From assembly GCA_017938405.1 (NCBI GenBank), contig JAGBBP010000021.1, forward strand, positions 79,035 through 143,034: a DNA stretch of 64,000 bases. The letters are read 5' to 3'. Below are positions 25,402 to 34,070 of this stretch, one piece after another (position 1 is the first letter of the stretch; each line of letters starts with the position of its first letter). The notes beneath the pieces are model-generated. The model was not told the origin of the DNA. It saw only the letters and a list, made by a program, of their open reading frames with translations, and searched no databases. A program made the translations under genes and the position numbers. This DNA comes from Lachnospiraceae bacterium. Its GTDB lineage: Bacteria; Bacillota; Clostridia; Lachnospirales; Lachnospiraceae.

Positions 25402-26928
25402 ATGGCACAGAGGAATTCATTTTTAGCAGAGCAGGAGAAGCAGGCAAATAAGCTTGCCGCACAGGTAATGCAGTTTACATTCCTGTTTTTTACCCTGGTA
25501 CTTGTTTTAAATCTGGTGGGCGTATTCAAGGTGGATAAGGCAATTATGATGATTGCCTATGTAGTGGGAAGTATCGTACTGATTATTCCGTCAATCATGA
25601 TTATGAAGCTTAAACTTGACAGTGGTTTTGTGAAGTACATGGTAATGATCGGAGAGGTAATTTTTGTTACATTGCTGACGATAACCCTTACCCGTCATGT
25701 GGTTGTTTTTTATGTGTATCCCATTGCCATTGCAAGCCTGTATTTTTCGAAAAAGTTAAATGTGGTAGCGACGGTGCTGACGGTTGTGGGAGTATCGGCG
25801 GGACAGATTGCGGCTTTTTACCTTCCGACGGTGGTAGACCGCAATTTTACGAATCTGAAGGATGTTCTTATGTTCGGAGTGGCTCCGAGAGCGTTGATTT
25901 TGGTTGCTCTTGCTACTATTTTTACGACGCTTGGAACCCGTACCGCTGCCATGCTTTCCAGTCTGATGGGAGCGGAGGAGCAGGAGCGGATTTTAAAGAG
26001 CATGCAGGAAATGAAAGACAATGCAAAAAAGACTTCGGCATCCTTGTATGATATGGTGACAAAGCTTTCGGATATTACGGAATCTTCCATGCAGGCCAAT
26101 GAATTGATTACCCAGGAGAATGACAGCCTTTTGGCCAGCGTTACCGAAAATACGGCGGAGGCGGAAAATACGAATCAAAGCATGCAGGAAATTTCGGAAA
26201 GAATTATGAATCTGAGCAGTTTGAACCATGAGACGGCATTGCTTACCGGACAGATTGAGGTAAATACCAAAGAAAATCAGGAACGGATGGAGGAAGCTAC
26301 GGGCAATATGGAGCAAATCTTCCAAAGTACGGGAGAATGTAAAGAGATTATTTCTATGTTAGGGGATGCATCCCAGGAGATTATGGGTATTGTACAGACC
26401 ATTACCAGTATTTCTTCCAGAACCGGTATACTGGCATTGAATGCGACCATTGAAGCTGCTAGAGCGGGAGAGCACGGAAGGGGCTTTGCGGTAGTTGCGG
26501 GAGAGATTCAGAAGCTTTCCGAACAAACCAAATCCGCAACGGAGCATATCGGAACCATCGTCCGGGATGTGGTTGGAAATACGGAACGTGCGGTTGCGTC
26601 GATGGAGCAGAATGCGACCTATACCCAAAAAGGAATGGAAAGCATCCGTAAGGCCAATGAATCCGCAACTACGGTTGCGGCATCCAACGGAGAGCTGGTA
26701 ATGCAGATTCAGGAGATTGACCGGATGGCAGAAGAGATTCGGGAAAGAAGCGGCGTGGTTGCAAAAGCAATGGAGAAAATCAGTGAAAATACACAACAGA
26801 ATTGCTCTGCGGTTGAGCAGATTTCTGCCGCAACCCAGGAAAACTGTGCGGGAATGTCCAGCCTTTCCGGTTTTGTGGAGCAAATCAGGGAGAATACGGA
26901 GCAGTTAAATGCACTGGTACAGGAGTAG
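25402..26928 (+). CDS. Methyl-accepting chemotaxis protein
   Basis: A 508-residue chemoreceptor. About six hydrophobic segments fill residues ~20-195 with very short loops, so there is no large extracellular sensor and no clear HAMP domain. The cytoplasmic coiled coil follows; its conserved hairpin tip is recognisable by ILALNATIEAARAGEHGRGFAVVAGEI. It should signal to CheA/CheW and bias flagellar rotation, possibly sensing membrane state or an intramembrane ligand. Co-transcription with a TetR repressor means the receptor is made only under certain conditions. Confidence 0.92.
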   Translation: MAQRNSFLAEQEKQANKLAAQVMQFTFLFFTLVLVLNLVGVFKVDKAIMMIAYVVGSIVLIIPSIMIMKLKLDSGFVKYMVMIGEVIFVTLLTITLTRHVVVFYVYPIAIASLYFSKKLNVVATVLTVVGVSAGQIAAFYLPTVVDRNFTNLKDVLMFGVAPRALILVALATIFTTLGTRTAAMLSSLMGAEEQERILKSMQEMKDNAKKTSASLYDMVTKLSDITESSMQANELITQENDSLLASVTENTAEAENTNQSMQEISERIMNLSSLNHETALLTGQIEVNTKENQERMEEATGNMEQIFQSTGECKEIISMLGDASQEIMGIVQTITSISSRTGILALNATIEAARAGEHGRGFAVVAGEIQKLSEQTKSATEHIGTIVRDVVGNTERAVASMEQNATYTQKGMESIRKANESATTVAASNGELVMQIQEIDRMAEEIRERSGVVAKAMEKISENTQQNCSAVEQISAATQENCAGMSSLSGFVEQIRENTEQLNALVQE

Positions 26929-26955
26929 GAAGAGGAACATATAACTGGAGGAAGA

Positions 26956-27933
26956 ATGAACATTCAGTTTGAAAAATTTACGGAAAAGTATATCGATGAA
27001 GCAGTACAGCTTGCCCTTGCGGAGCTTTGTGCCGAGCGGGTACATTGTCCGGAGCTGCCGAGTCATGGGTTTGAGGGAAGATTACGGGAGATATTGTGGT
27101 GGCTTGGCAGTCAGTCCTTCGGGAAGGCTGCCGTTTGTGAGGGGAAGCTTGTGGGGTACCTTTTGTTTGCGGGACCGTGGGACGGTTTTTTCGGAGACGT
27201 GAAGGGTGTGTTTTCGCCGCTCTCCGGAAGTGCATTCTCTTACGAGTATGTGAACCGCGGGAAGCTGGCCTCCATGCTGTTTGCAGAGGTGGCACAGGAG
27301 TTTGCGGCAGAGGGGATTTATAGCTGTGGGCTTTGTCGTTATGCCCATGATATGGAAACGGCAAAGTCCTTTGTATTAAACGGATTCGGAATCCGATGCA
27401 TGGATGCGGTACGGGGGATAGAAGAAATTAACGTGCAGAAGGTTTTCGGGAATGTCGTGTTTGAAGAACTTCCAAAGGAACGGTTTGTAGAAGTAAAACA
27501 TTTGCAGAAAGGGCTGAACAGACATCTTCTGAAAGCTCCGGTGTTTTTCCCACTTCCGGACTGCGGCTTTGAGGCTTGGTTTTCGGAGTGGATTAAGCGG
27601 GAGACCATGAGTATCTTCGCTGCAAAAGCAGACGGGAAGGTAGTTGGTTTCCTTTCGGTGGATGAAGAGGGAGAGAATTTTATTACGGAGTACGATAAGA
27701 TGAAAAATATCTGTGGGGCGTACTTTATGGAGGAGTACCGGGGAACAGGGATAGCCCAAGGGTTGCTTTCCTTTGTTCGTGATACCTTAAAGGCAGAGGG
27801 CGTGACCCATCTGGGAGTGGATTGTGAGACCATGAATCCTACGGCACTTCGGTTCTGGGAAAAGTATTTTACGCCGTATACCTATTCCTTTGCAAGAAGA
27901 ATTGACGAGCGGGCAAAGGGGAGCTTGGAATAA
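26956..27933 (+). CDS. GNAT family N-acetyltransferase, two-domain
   Basis: A 325-residue protein with two GNAT-like halves. The C-terminal half (about 170-315) has the acetyl-CoA loop YRGTGIAQGLL and is likely the active one; the N-terminal half is degenerate. Substrate unknown. It lies 27 bases behind the chemoreceptor gene and may be part of that operon. Ribosome binding site GGAGGA is at 26948-26953. Confidence 0.85.
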   Translation: MNIQFEKFTEKYIDEAVQLALAELCAERVHCPELPSHGFEGRLREILWWLGSQSFGKAAVCEGKLVGYLLFAGPWDGFFGDVKGVFSPLSGSAFSYEYVNRGKLASMLFAEVAQEFAAEGIYSCGLCRYAHDMETAKSFVLNGFGIRCMDAVRGIEEINVQKVFGNVVFEELPKERFVEVKHLQKGLNRHLLKAPVFFPLPDCGFEAWFSEWIKRETMSIFAAKADGKVVGFLSVDEEGENFITEYDKMKNICGAYFMEEYRGTGIAQGLLSFVRDTLKAEGVTHLGVDCETMNPTALRFWEKYFTPYTYSFARRIDERAKGSLE

Positions 27934-27946
27934 TAGCAGGAATACA

Positions 27947-28387
27947 ATGAATGAAGAAGGATACAAGAAAATGAAGAACGATTCAAACGAGGTAGAAAAG
28001 ATATTAAAGGAGCGGTTTGACAAAGACAGTATCATTGCACTGGCAACGGTAGCAGGTGAAATGCCCCATGTTCGAAATGTGGATGCATTTTATGAGGACG
28101 GTGCGTTTTATGTCCTGACCTATGGGTTGTCGGGCAAGATGAAGCAGATTGAAGAAAACCCGGTGGTGGCACTTGCCGGAGAATGGTTTACCGGACACGG
28201 AAAAGCGGTGAATCTGGGATACTTCGGAAAGGAAGAGAATGCACATATTGCAAAGAGGATGCGAGAGGTGTTTGCCGCATGGATTGATAACGGACACAAT
28301 GATTTCAGTGATGTAAATACTTGCATTCTGCGTATTGAGTTGACGGATGGTGTGCTGTTTGCACAGGGGAAGCGGTATGAGTTTTAA
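27947..28387 (+). CDS. Pyridoxamine 5'-phosphate oxidase-like flavin-binding protein
   Basis: A 146-residue protein of the split-barrel FMN-binding fold (PNPOx-like), with the core pattern IIALATVAGEMPHVRNVDAF and later a VVALAGEW strand. Such small proteins bind FMN or F420-like cofactors and reduce or oxidise unknown substrates; some also bind nitroimidazoles. Two starts are plausible: ATG 27947 (AGCAGGA upstream) and ATG 27971 (AAGGA upstream). It follows the GNAT gene closely and ends the unit before a terminator. Confidence 0.78.
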   Translation: MNEEGYKKMKNDSNEVEKILKERFDKDSIIALATVAGEMPHVRNVDAFYEDGAFYVLTYGLSGKMKQIEENPVVALAGEWFTGHGKAVNLGYFGKEENAHIAKRMREVFAAWIDNGHNDFSDVNTCILRIELTDGVLFAQGKRYEF

Positions 28388-28429
28388 GAGCTGGATAAAG
28401 CAATATGAAACATGAATCTATGTAAGAAT

Positions 28430-28475
28430 GCCTTTTCTGAATCAAGTCATGGGACTTGTTTGGAAAAGGCTTTTT
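28430..28475 (+). terminator. Terminator after the PNPOx-like gene
   Basis: GCCTTTTC (28430-28437) with CAAGTC (28443-28448) pair to GACTTG (28453-28458) and GAAAAGGC (28463-28470), followed by TTTTT. Confidence 0.85.
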
Positions 28476-28518
28476 GCTGAGTAAAAATATATGCCGGGCG
28501 TTGGGGGAATAAAAACTC

Positions 28519-29100
28519 TTATCTCAGCAACGGTTGTATCTGCTCTCCGTTTGCTGCTTTCGACGCGGACACCGGTACCAGTGCCATGTCGGCAACTAAG
28601 GAGTTCGGTTTGCCGGAGCAGTCGTCCTGTCTAAACGGGACAAAATAGTAGTTCCTGGTGTTTAAAAGCTTGCCGATGTTGGCGGCATTGCCGGTAAGGC
28701 CGTCGTTGGTGGAGATGGCGATGAGTACCGGGCGGTTGTTGCGAAGGTGCGCCTTTACCGCCATGGTGACAGGAGTATCGGTGATGGCGTTTGCCAGCTT
28801 TGCAATGGTATTTCCGGTACACGGAGCTACGATGATAAGGTCAAAAAGCTTCTTCGGACCGATAGGCTCCGCTGCCGGAATGGTGTCGATGACGGTGGTG
28901 CCGGTGATGGCTTCCACATCGTTCCGGAAGTCTTCGGCTTTATAGAAACGGCTGTTAATCTGCGCCGTAGAAAAAGAAAAAATCGGGGTTACAATCGCCC
29001 CGAGGCGAACCAATTCTTTGATTGGGTCCAATATTTTCGAAAAGGTGCAAAAGGATCCGGTAACGGCGAATCCGATGCGCATTCCTTTTAAATTTTCCAT
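28519..29100 (-). CDS. dpaB: Dipicolinate synthase subunit B
   Basis: A 193-residue flavoprotein-fold protein matching SpoVFB/DpaB: GFAVTGSFCTF at the start, VAPCTGNTIAKLANAITDTPV in the middle, and STNDGL later. With DpaA it makes pyridine-2,6-dicarboxylate (dipicolinic acid) for the spore core, in the mother cell. It follows dpaA after 4 bases on the minus strand, with AGGAG before the start. Its presence is strong evidence that the organism forms endospores. Confidence 0.95.
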   Translation of the reverse strand: MENLKGMRIGFAVTGSFCTFSKILDPIKELVRLGAIVTPIFSFSTAQINSRFYKAEDFRNDVEAITGTTVIDTIPAAEPIGPKKLFDLIIVAPCTGNTIAKLANAITDTPVTMAVKAHLRNNRPVLIAISTNDGLTGNAANIGKLLNTRNYYFVPFRQDDCSGKPNSLVADMALVPVSASKAANGEQIQPLLR

Positions 29101-29104
29101 ATGA

Positions 29105-29815
29105 TTACTCCTTTTTCAATTGATAAATAATTTCGTCAAATATAAGTCCGGCTGCGGATTCCGGTGAAAAACGGGACGGCAGGGCCCCTGCCGGAAGCAC
29201 GGTAAGTCCGGGGATATCGTCTGTAAGACAAGGGGTACTGGCCAGTTCGATTAATAAGGCCGGTTTGTCACTTGCGGAAATCGGAAGTGTATCCAATACG
29301 GTCACCGGGATTGTATTTAAAAGCAGAGTTCCGCTGATATCGGAAAGTTCTGTAAGCTTCTTTGCTTCATATCCGTTTAATACTGCTTCCGCCAGCTCTT
29401 TTGGGTTTTCGGTGTATACCGTAACCGCTGCCCCCAGGGCAGCAAATAAACGGGTACATTCCTTTCCTAAAAAGCCGTAGCCCAAAACGGATACCGTGCT
29501 GTCGCAAAGTGCTTTTTTTGTGTGTTCAATAGCTAGAGAAAGAGCGCCTTCTGCGGTATAAACGGAATTTTTTACCCGGAAGTTTTCACTCTGTTTCATT
29601 TTTTTATAACCTTCGGTTTGTAAACGGGGAGTATCCGATGCGGGACCGCCCCAGATAAAGCATCCTTCCTTTAGTACGCCTCTGTGGGAACAAAAGGATT
29701 CTCTCGGTGATAATATCAGAAGGTCTGCCGGCGCTTGCATGGTAAAGCCCGCATTGTTGAGCAATGCAGCTAAAATGCCATGCCGGCAGTCTTCACCGTA
29801 AATCATATAGTTCAT
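29105..29815 (-). CDS. dpaA: Dipicolinate synthase subunit A (short form)
   Basis: A 236-residue DpaA/SpoVFA. The Rossmann part (VSVLGYGFLGKECTRLFAALGA, about residues 107-128) and the C-terminal part are complete. The N-terminal domain is about 60 residues shorter than the Bacillus protein, which is near 297, so this is a compact version; no frameshift is visible. It makes dipicolinate from dihydrodipicolinate with DpaB. RBS GCAGGAG precedes the ATG at 29815. SigK-like promoter boxes lie upstream. Confidence 0.88.
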   Translation of the reverse strand: MNYMIYGEDCRHGILAALLNNAGFTMQAPADLLILSPRESFCSHRGVLKEGCFIWGGPASDTPRLQTEGYKKMKQSENFRVKNSVYTAEGALSLAIEHTKKALCDSTVSVLGYGFLGKECTRLFAALGAAVTVYTENPKELAEAVLNGYEAKKLTELSDISGTLLLNTIPVTVLDTLPISASDKPALLIELASTPCLTDDIPGLTVLPAGALPSRFSPESAAGLIFDEIIYQLKKE

Positions 29816-29843
29816 AGCAGACTCCTGCGGTTTGGTTATAGTT

Positions 29844-29870
29844 TAATGTATTCGGCGAAACTCATTTGGT
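29844..29870 (-). promoter_or_regulatory. SigK-like promoter of dpaA-dpaB
   Basis: On the minus strand: AC (29870-29869) in CACC, 16-base spacer, AATACATTA (29852-29844), one mismatch to the SigK -10 pattern CATANNNTA. The Bacillus counterpart operon spoVF is SigK-dependent, which fits. Confidence 0.5.
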
Positions 29871-29876
29871 GTTTGC

Positions 29877-29904
29877 ACAGAATGAAATCTTTCGGAATAC
29901 TGTA
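29877..29904 (+). promoter_or_regulatory. SigK-like promoter of the ATPase gene
   Basis: AC (29877-29878) in CACA, 17-base spacer, AATACTGTA (29896-29904), one mismatch to CATANNNTA. It is arranged back to back with the dpaA boxes. Confidence 0.4.
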
Positions 29905-29933
29905 AAAGCAAACAATCATTCTTTGGAGCATTT

Positions 29934-30950
29934 ATGGGACAATGTTATTTTTCCGGAAGCAACAGTGGTGCGGGCTTTCATAATTACTTTGACGGAATTA
30001 CGCCGTCGTGGGAATCTCTTACCCGGTATTTTCTGATTAAAGGAGGTCCGGGTGTAGGGAAAAGTACCTTAATGAAGCAGGTGGCGAAGAAAGCGGAAGA
30101 AGCAGGAGAAGAAGTGGAGCGGTTTTATTGTTCCGGTGACCCGGACAGCTTGGACGGCGTGCGTCTGGTAAAGAGAGGAATTGTGTTTGCGGATGCGACG
30201 TCACCTCATGCTATGGACCCGCAGTTTCCTGGTGCGGTGGAAGAAATCGTAAGTCTGGGGGATTATATCGAACGGGATACCATTGTGAAGTATCGTAGTG
30301 AAATAGAAGAGCTGACAAGGAAGAACAAGCAATCCTACGGAAGAGCCTATGCCTTTTTGGGGGCGGCAGCGGTGCTGGAAAGGCAACGGCAAAAAGAGAT
30401 CGCATCCTGTGTGGACGGAAAGCTGGTAAAGAGAGTGGCGGAAGAACTGGTGGGTGGTCAGGATTTTTCCGGTGTAATCCGGGAACGGAAACTGTTTTTG
30501 GATGCGGTGTCCTGCAAAGGAAGAGTACAGTTTACCGAAACATTGAAAACAGCGAAAAAGTGTTATAAGCTCACCGGAGAAGGGAAGGATGTGCTGGCCG
30601 ATTTATTATGTCGGGAAGTGGGATACGATAGAAAAGAATGTTTTTACAGTCCGTTATGCCCGGACCGGATGTGGCACCTGCTGCTTCGGAATGCCGGGAT
30701 TGCGGTGACGATACGGGATTCCGTTTCCGGAGAGGAAATCGATTCCGAACGGTTCCTGATAAAGGATTGGGACAAAACGGTAAAGGCTTATGAAAAAGAG
30801 GCACGTCGTCTGGAAGAGGAGGCAATGGAGTGTCTGGCATCATGTAAAAAGATTCATGACGAGTTGGAAGAAATCTATAAATCCAACGTGGATTTTGGGG
30901 CGGTTACGGCCCATACGGAACGGTTGCTGTCGTTGGTGTTTTCCGAATAG
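29934..30950 (+). CDS. P-loop ATPase/nucleotide-binding protein, PRK06851-like
   Basis: A 338-residue cytoplasmic protein starting with a P-loop, IKGGPGVGKST, at about residues 34-44. It resembles the clostridial PRK06851 group of uncharacterised ATPases that carry a binding loop near the N-terminus and a Cys-containing strand (FYCSGDPDSLDG). Function unknown. It is transcribed away from dpaA-dpaB across 118 bases and shares a SigK-like box, so a sporulation role is suggested by context. RBS TTGGAG is at 29922-29927. Confidence 0.75.
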   Translation: MGQCYFSGSNSGAGFHNYFDGITPSWESLTRYFLIKGGPGVGKSTLMKQVAKKAEEAGEEVERFYCSGDPDSLDGVRLVKRGIVFADATSPHAMDPQFPGAVEEIVSLGDYIERDTIVKYRSEIEELTRKNKQSYGRAYAFLGAAAVLERQRQKEIASCVDGKLVKRVAEELVGGQDFSGVIRERKLFLDAVSCKGRVQFTETLKTAKKCYKLTGEGKDVLADLLCREVGYDRKECFYSPLCPDRMWHLLLRNAGIAVTIRDSVSGEEIDSERFLIKDWDKTVKAYEKEARRLEEEAMECLASCKKIHDELEEIYKSNVDFGAVTAHTERLLSLVFSE

Positions 30951-31033
30951 AAAACGGAAGGAAAGTAACCGATGAATAGGGGCTCGGAAGAAAAGGCATA
31001 CTATGAAAAAACAGGAAACGGAAGGTAAATGTA

Positions 31034-32053
31034 ATGAAAAAAGTATGCTTTTTTGATACGAAGCCCTATGATAAACTGTATTTTGACCGGCTGGCAAAAG
31101 AATACGGATTCGAAATGGTGTATTGTGAATCAAAACTAAACGAAAAAAGTGTAGTGTTCGCACAGGGATGTGATGCGGTAGTGGCCTTTGTAAATGACCG
31201 TGTAAATGCGGAAGTATTACAGGCATTGGATGAGATGGGAATTCATATTGTGGCCATGCGGTGTGCCGGCTATAACAATGTAAATCTAAAGGCGGCACAG
31301 GGAAAGGTGCGCATTGCAAATGTGCCGGCATACTCTCCGTATGCGGTGGCGGAATTTACCATGGGGATGTTCCTTTCTTTAAACCGGAAACTGAACCGTG
31401 CCTATAACCGGATTCGGGAATATAATTTCAGTTTAATCGGTTTGCTGGGCACGGATTTTTACGGAAAAACCATGGGTGTGGTGGGAACCGGAAAAATCGG
31501 GCAGGTGTTTATTGATATTTGTCTCGGCTTCGGGATGCGGGTCTTAGCATTTGACCCGTTTCCGAAGGAGCGGGAAGGGGTGGAGTATGTACCCTTTGAA
31601 ACACTTTGCGCAAATGCCGATATGATATCCCTGCACTGTCCGCTGACCCAGGAATCTTATCACATGGTGGACGAGGCTGCCATTGCGTCCATGAAGGACG
31701 GCGTAATTTTGGTAAATACTTCCAGAGGGGCGCTGGTAGATTCTTCTGCCTTGATTGAAGGGTTAAAAGAAGGAAAAATCGGGGCCGCCGGTCTGGATGT
31801 GTATGAGGAAGAGGGAGATTATTTTTACGAGGATTACTCCGGCGCGATTATGCCGGATGATGAGCTGGCCCGGTTAATTTCCATGCCGAATGTGTTGCTT
31901 ACGTCTCATCAGGCGTTTTTGACCAGGGAAGCATTAGAAAACATTGCGGAGACTACCATGGACAATTTGCGACAGTATTTTGCGGGGGAATCGTTGCGGA
32001 ATGAAGTCTCTTTTACTGCGAAAACGGAGAGGGCGGAGAAAACAGAGAAATAG
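31034..32053 (+). CDS. D-isomer-specific 2-hydroxyacid dehydrogenase, D-lactate dehydrogenase-like
   Basis: A 339-residue NAD-dependent dehydrogenase. It has the substrate loop MRCAGYNNVN, the Rossmann loop GVVGTGKIGQ, the catalytic Arg in NTSRGALVD, a Glu in GLDVYEEE and the catalytic His in LTSHQAFLTREAL. The length and the YSPYAVAEFT segment suit D-lactate dehydrogenases (pyruvate to D-lactate) of fermentative bacteria. A possible 18-codon reading frame (30972-31028) immediately precedes it. Confidence 0.9.
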   Translation: MKKVCFFDTKPYDKLYFDRLAKEYGFEMVYCESKLNEKSVVFAQGCDAVVAFVNDRVNAEVLQALDEMGIHIVAMRCAGYNNVNLKAAQGKVRIANVPAYSPYAVAEFTMGMFLSLNRKLNRAYNRIREYNFSLIGLLGTDFYGKTMGVVGTGKIGQVFIDICLGFGMRVLAFDPFPKEREGVEYVPFETLCANADMISLHCPLTQESYHMVDEAAIASMKDGVILVNTSRGALVDSSALIEGLKEGKIGAAGLDVYEEEGDYFYEDYSGAIMPDDELARLISMPNVLLTSHQAFLTREALENIAETTMDNLRQYFAGESLRNEVSFTAKTERAEKTEK

Positions 32054-32059
32054 AACTAC

Positions 32060-32088
32060 TTGCGTTTCTACATGAAATATACTATAAT
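32060..32088 (+). promoter_or_regulatory. Promoter of the YiiX-like gene
   Basis: TTGCGT (32060-32065), 17-base spacer, TATAAT (32083-32088). Confidence 0.7.
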
Positions 32089-32150
32089 ATAGTTCGTAAT
32101 ATTTTGTCATAAAATCTAAGGGGGACCTGATTACACAGGAAGGTGAGAAG

Positions 32151-32723
32151 ATGACAGGAAAGAAAGAACAGGGGACACGGGAAATATTTCTTTTATTGGT
32201 GCGTACGCAGTCGTTGTTGTCCAGAGTAATTCACGTGGCAACGCGGGAACCATATACACATGTATCCATCGGAATGGCAAGTGACTGTACGAAGTTTTAC
32301 AGTTTTGCAAGGCGTTATACCAGGTTGCCGCTTCCGGCCGGTTTTGTGCATGAAAGTATCGAGCGCGGAATGATGGCCAAATGTAAGGATGCACCATGTG
32401 CATTGTACCGTCTGGAGGTTCCGGAAGCGTCTTATCATGCGCTGCGTCGCAAGTTTAAGAAAATGTTGCCGGTTCAGAAACGGTTTCAATATAGCGTATT
32501 AGGCACGTTTTTATGCTTTTTCGGAATTGCGTATAAGCGCAGAAATAAGTATTTCTGTTCGCAGTTTGTGGCAGAGACTTTAAATGAAGTGGGCGTCATG
32601 GAATTAAAAAAATCTCCGGAATTATATCATCCGGTGGATTTTATCCAGTTACCGGATGCACAGTTATGCTATGAAGGAACGTTAGGAGGACTGGCGAAAC
32701 AGCGTTTTTGCTTGGTATATTAA
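32151..32723 (+). CDS. YiiX-like permuted NlpC/P60 cysteine hydrolase
   Basis: A 190-residue protein whose His comes before the Cys: His37 in YTHVSIGM and Cys136 in YFCSQFVAETL. This order marks the circularly permuted NlpC/P60 (YiiX/YebB) group of papain-like amidases. No signal peptide is seen, so it may act inside the cell or on lipid/peptide amide bonds at the membrane; the substrate is unknown. RBS GAAGGTGAG is at 32139-32147. Confidence 0.78.
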   Translation: MTGKKEQGTREIFLLLVRTQSLLSRVIHVATREPYTHVSIGMASDCTKFYSFARRYTRLPLPAGFVHESIERGMMAKCKDAPCALYRLEVPEASYHALRRKFKKMLPVQKRFQYSVLGTFLCFFGIAYKRRNKYFCSQFVAETLNEVGVMELKKSPELYHPVDFIQLPDAQLCYEGTLGGLAKQRFCLVY

Positions 32724-32794
32724 TACGGATTACCCACAGCGTACTGTGGCAGGATAATCATAGATAAAAACAAAAGAAACAAAGGGGTAAAGAA

Positions 32795-33973
32795 ATGGAA
32801 AAGAAAAAATGCAACGTGGTGAAAATTATTTTTCGTGTACTGGGAATTATTTGCAGTATTGTATTGATTCCGGCGTTGACTGTATGGGTACCGGCGGGGG
32901 GGGCGGTAATCGGTATTTCAAGTAACATATCCCGTGAGAACTTGAAGGGGATTGTGGAAGAAGCAAAATTATCCGACTATGTGATGGATCTTGTGGAGAC
33001 TGAGGTCGTAAACGGAATTACCTCCGACGAGATTCAGGCAAAGTATTTGCAGGATGCGGTTTTGGGAAGTATTACAACCGAATGGGTGGATTCCGTGATT
33101 TTAGATGTATTTGATGCGGCCTATGACGGGGTTCGTCCGCAAATCAGTGTGGCGCCGGTAACGGAGAAATTACAGAAGGCAGTGGATGAAGTGGGAAAGA
33201 ACGGATTCTCGGATTTGTATGCCGTTTGGAAGGATGGCGCGGAATCCAAGTATTTTACGGAATCCTTTACAAGCTCCTTTTTCGCAACGGTTGACGAGAC
33301 GATAGAGAGTGAGGTTTTGGCACAGTATCCGGAATATGGTGCAACCTCCCTGGAAGAACTGGAGACAATGTATGATACCTACTACGGTGCAGGAGAATTT
33401 TCCAAGTTGTATGATGAGCTTTTGGATGAAAAGGTTAAGGATTACGAAGCAGAATGGGATCAGCGATTTGCGGAAGAAGTAGACGCGGGATTTGCCGGAA
33501 TGACATCCGAAATCGAGACAGAAATCAATGATGCGGTTTATGAAGTAATTCAGACACCGGAGTTACGTGAAGCAATAGATATTATCGAGCAGGTAAACAA
33601 TGGTGCGGGAACTTTAAAATGGATTGTTTACGGTGTGATGTTCGGAGCGATTTTATTGCTTGTGGGTTGCTTCTGGTTTGATATTTCCGGGTTTGTGGTA
33701 TCTGCGGTTCCGATGTTTTTGGGCGGTGTACTTTGTAAAGTAGCGGTTGCCTTGGGAGGTCGTGTATATGATTTCTTAAACGATTTCCTTGTAAGTGAAC
33801 CGGATATTGCGGAATTTGCTCCTGTTATAAACGATGCCGGTAAAAAGTTAATTGATCCGTTATTCGGTGCAATTTCCCAGATGGGGAATACGGCATTGAT
33901 TACCGGAGTGGTGTTGGTTGGTCTTGCTATTTTGCGTGGTGTTATTAAAAAGAATAAGACCGCAGAGGAATAG
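32795..33973 (+). CDS. Membrane protein of unknown function, 392 residues
   Basis: Not recognised. An N-terminal hydrophobic segment (about residues 10-42) is followed by a ~230-residue acidic, helical extracytoplasmic region rich in Glu, Asp and Ala. Three further membrane segments lie at about 270-370, and a short Lys/Glu tail ends the protein. The topology suggests an external domain held between membrane anchors. RBS AAAGGGG is at 32780-32786. It ends before a hairpin that also contains the next promoter. Confidence 0.72.
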   Translation: MEKKKCNVVKIIFRVLGIICSIVLIPALTVWVPAGGAVIGISSNISRENLKGIVEEAKLSDYVMDLVETEVVNGITSDEIQAKYLQDAVLGSITTEWVDSVILDVFDAAYDGVRPQISVAPVTEKLQKAVDEVGKNGFSDLYAVWKDGAESKYFTESFTSSFFATVDETIESEVLAQYPEYGATSLEELETMYDTYYGAGEFSKLYDELLDEKVKDYEAEWDQRFAEEVDAGFAGMTSEIETEINDAVYEVIQTPELREAIDIIEQVNNGAGTLKWIVYGVMFGAILLLVGCFWFDISGFVVSAVPMFLGGVLCKVAVALGGRVYDFLNDFLVSEPDIAEFAPVINDAGKKLIDPLFGAISQMGNTALITGVVLVGLAILRGVIKKNKTAEE

Positions 33974-33986
33974 AACTGAAATTACT

Positions 33987-34014
33987 TTGCAAACGAAACG
34001 CTTTATGCTATACT
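33987..34014 (+). promoter_or_regulatory. Promoter nested in a terminator hairpin
   Basis: TTGCAA (33987-33992), 16-base spacer, TATACT (34009-34014). The -10 box lies within the left arm of the hairpin at 33997-34041. Confidence 0.6.
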
Positions 34015-34044
34015 GAAAGAAAGGTATAGTATAAAGCGTTTTTT
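33997..34044 (+). terminator. Terminator after the 392-residue membrane protein gene
   Basis: An 18-bp inverted repeat with one G-U pair: AAACGCTTTATGCTATAC (from about 33997) against GTATAGTATAAAGCGTTT, loop of about ten bases, then TTTTTT. Transcripts from upstream contain both arms; transcripts started at the nested promoter contain only the right arm. Confidence 0.8.
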
Positions 34045-34070
34045 GCGATTTTTAGGAAAGAAGGATATAT

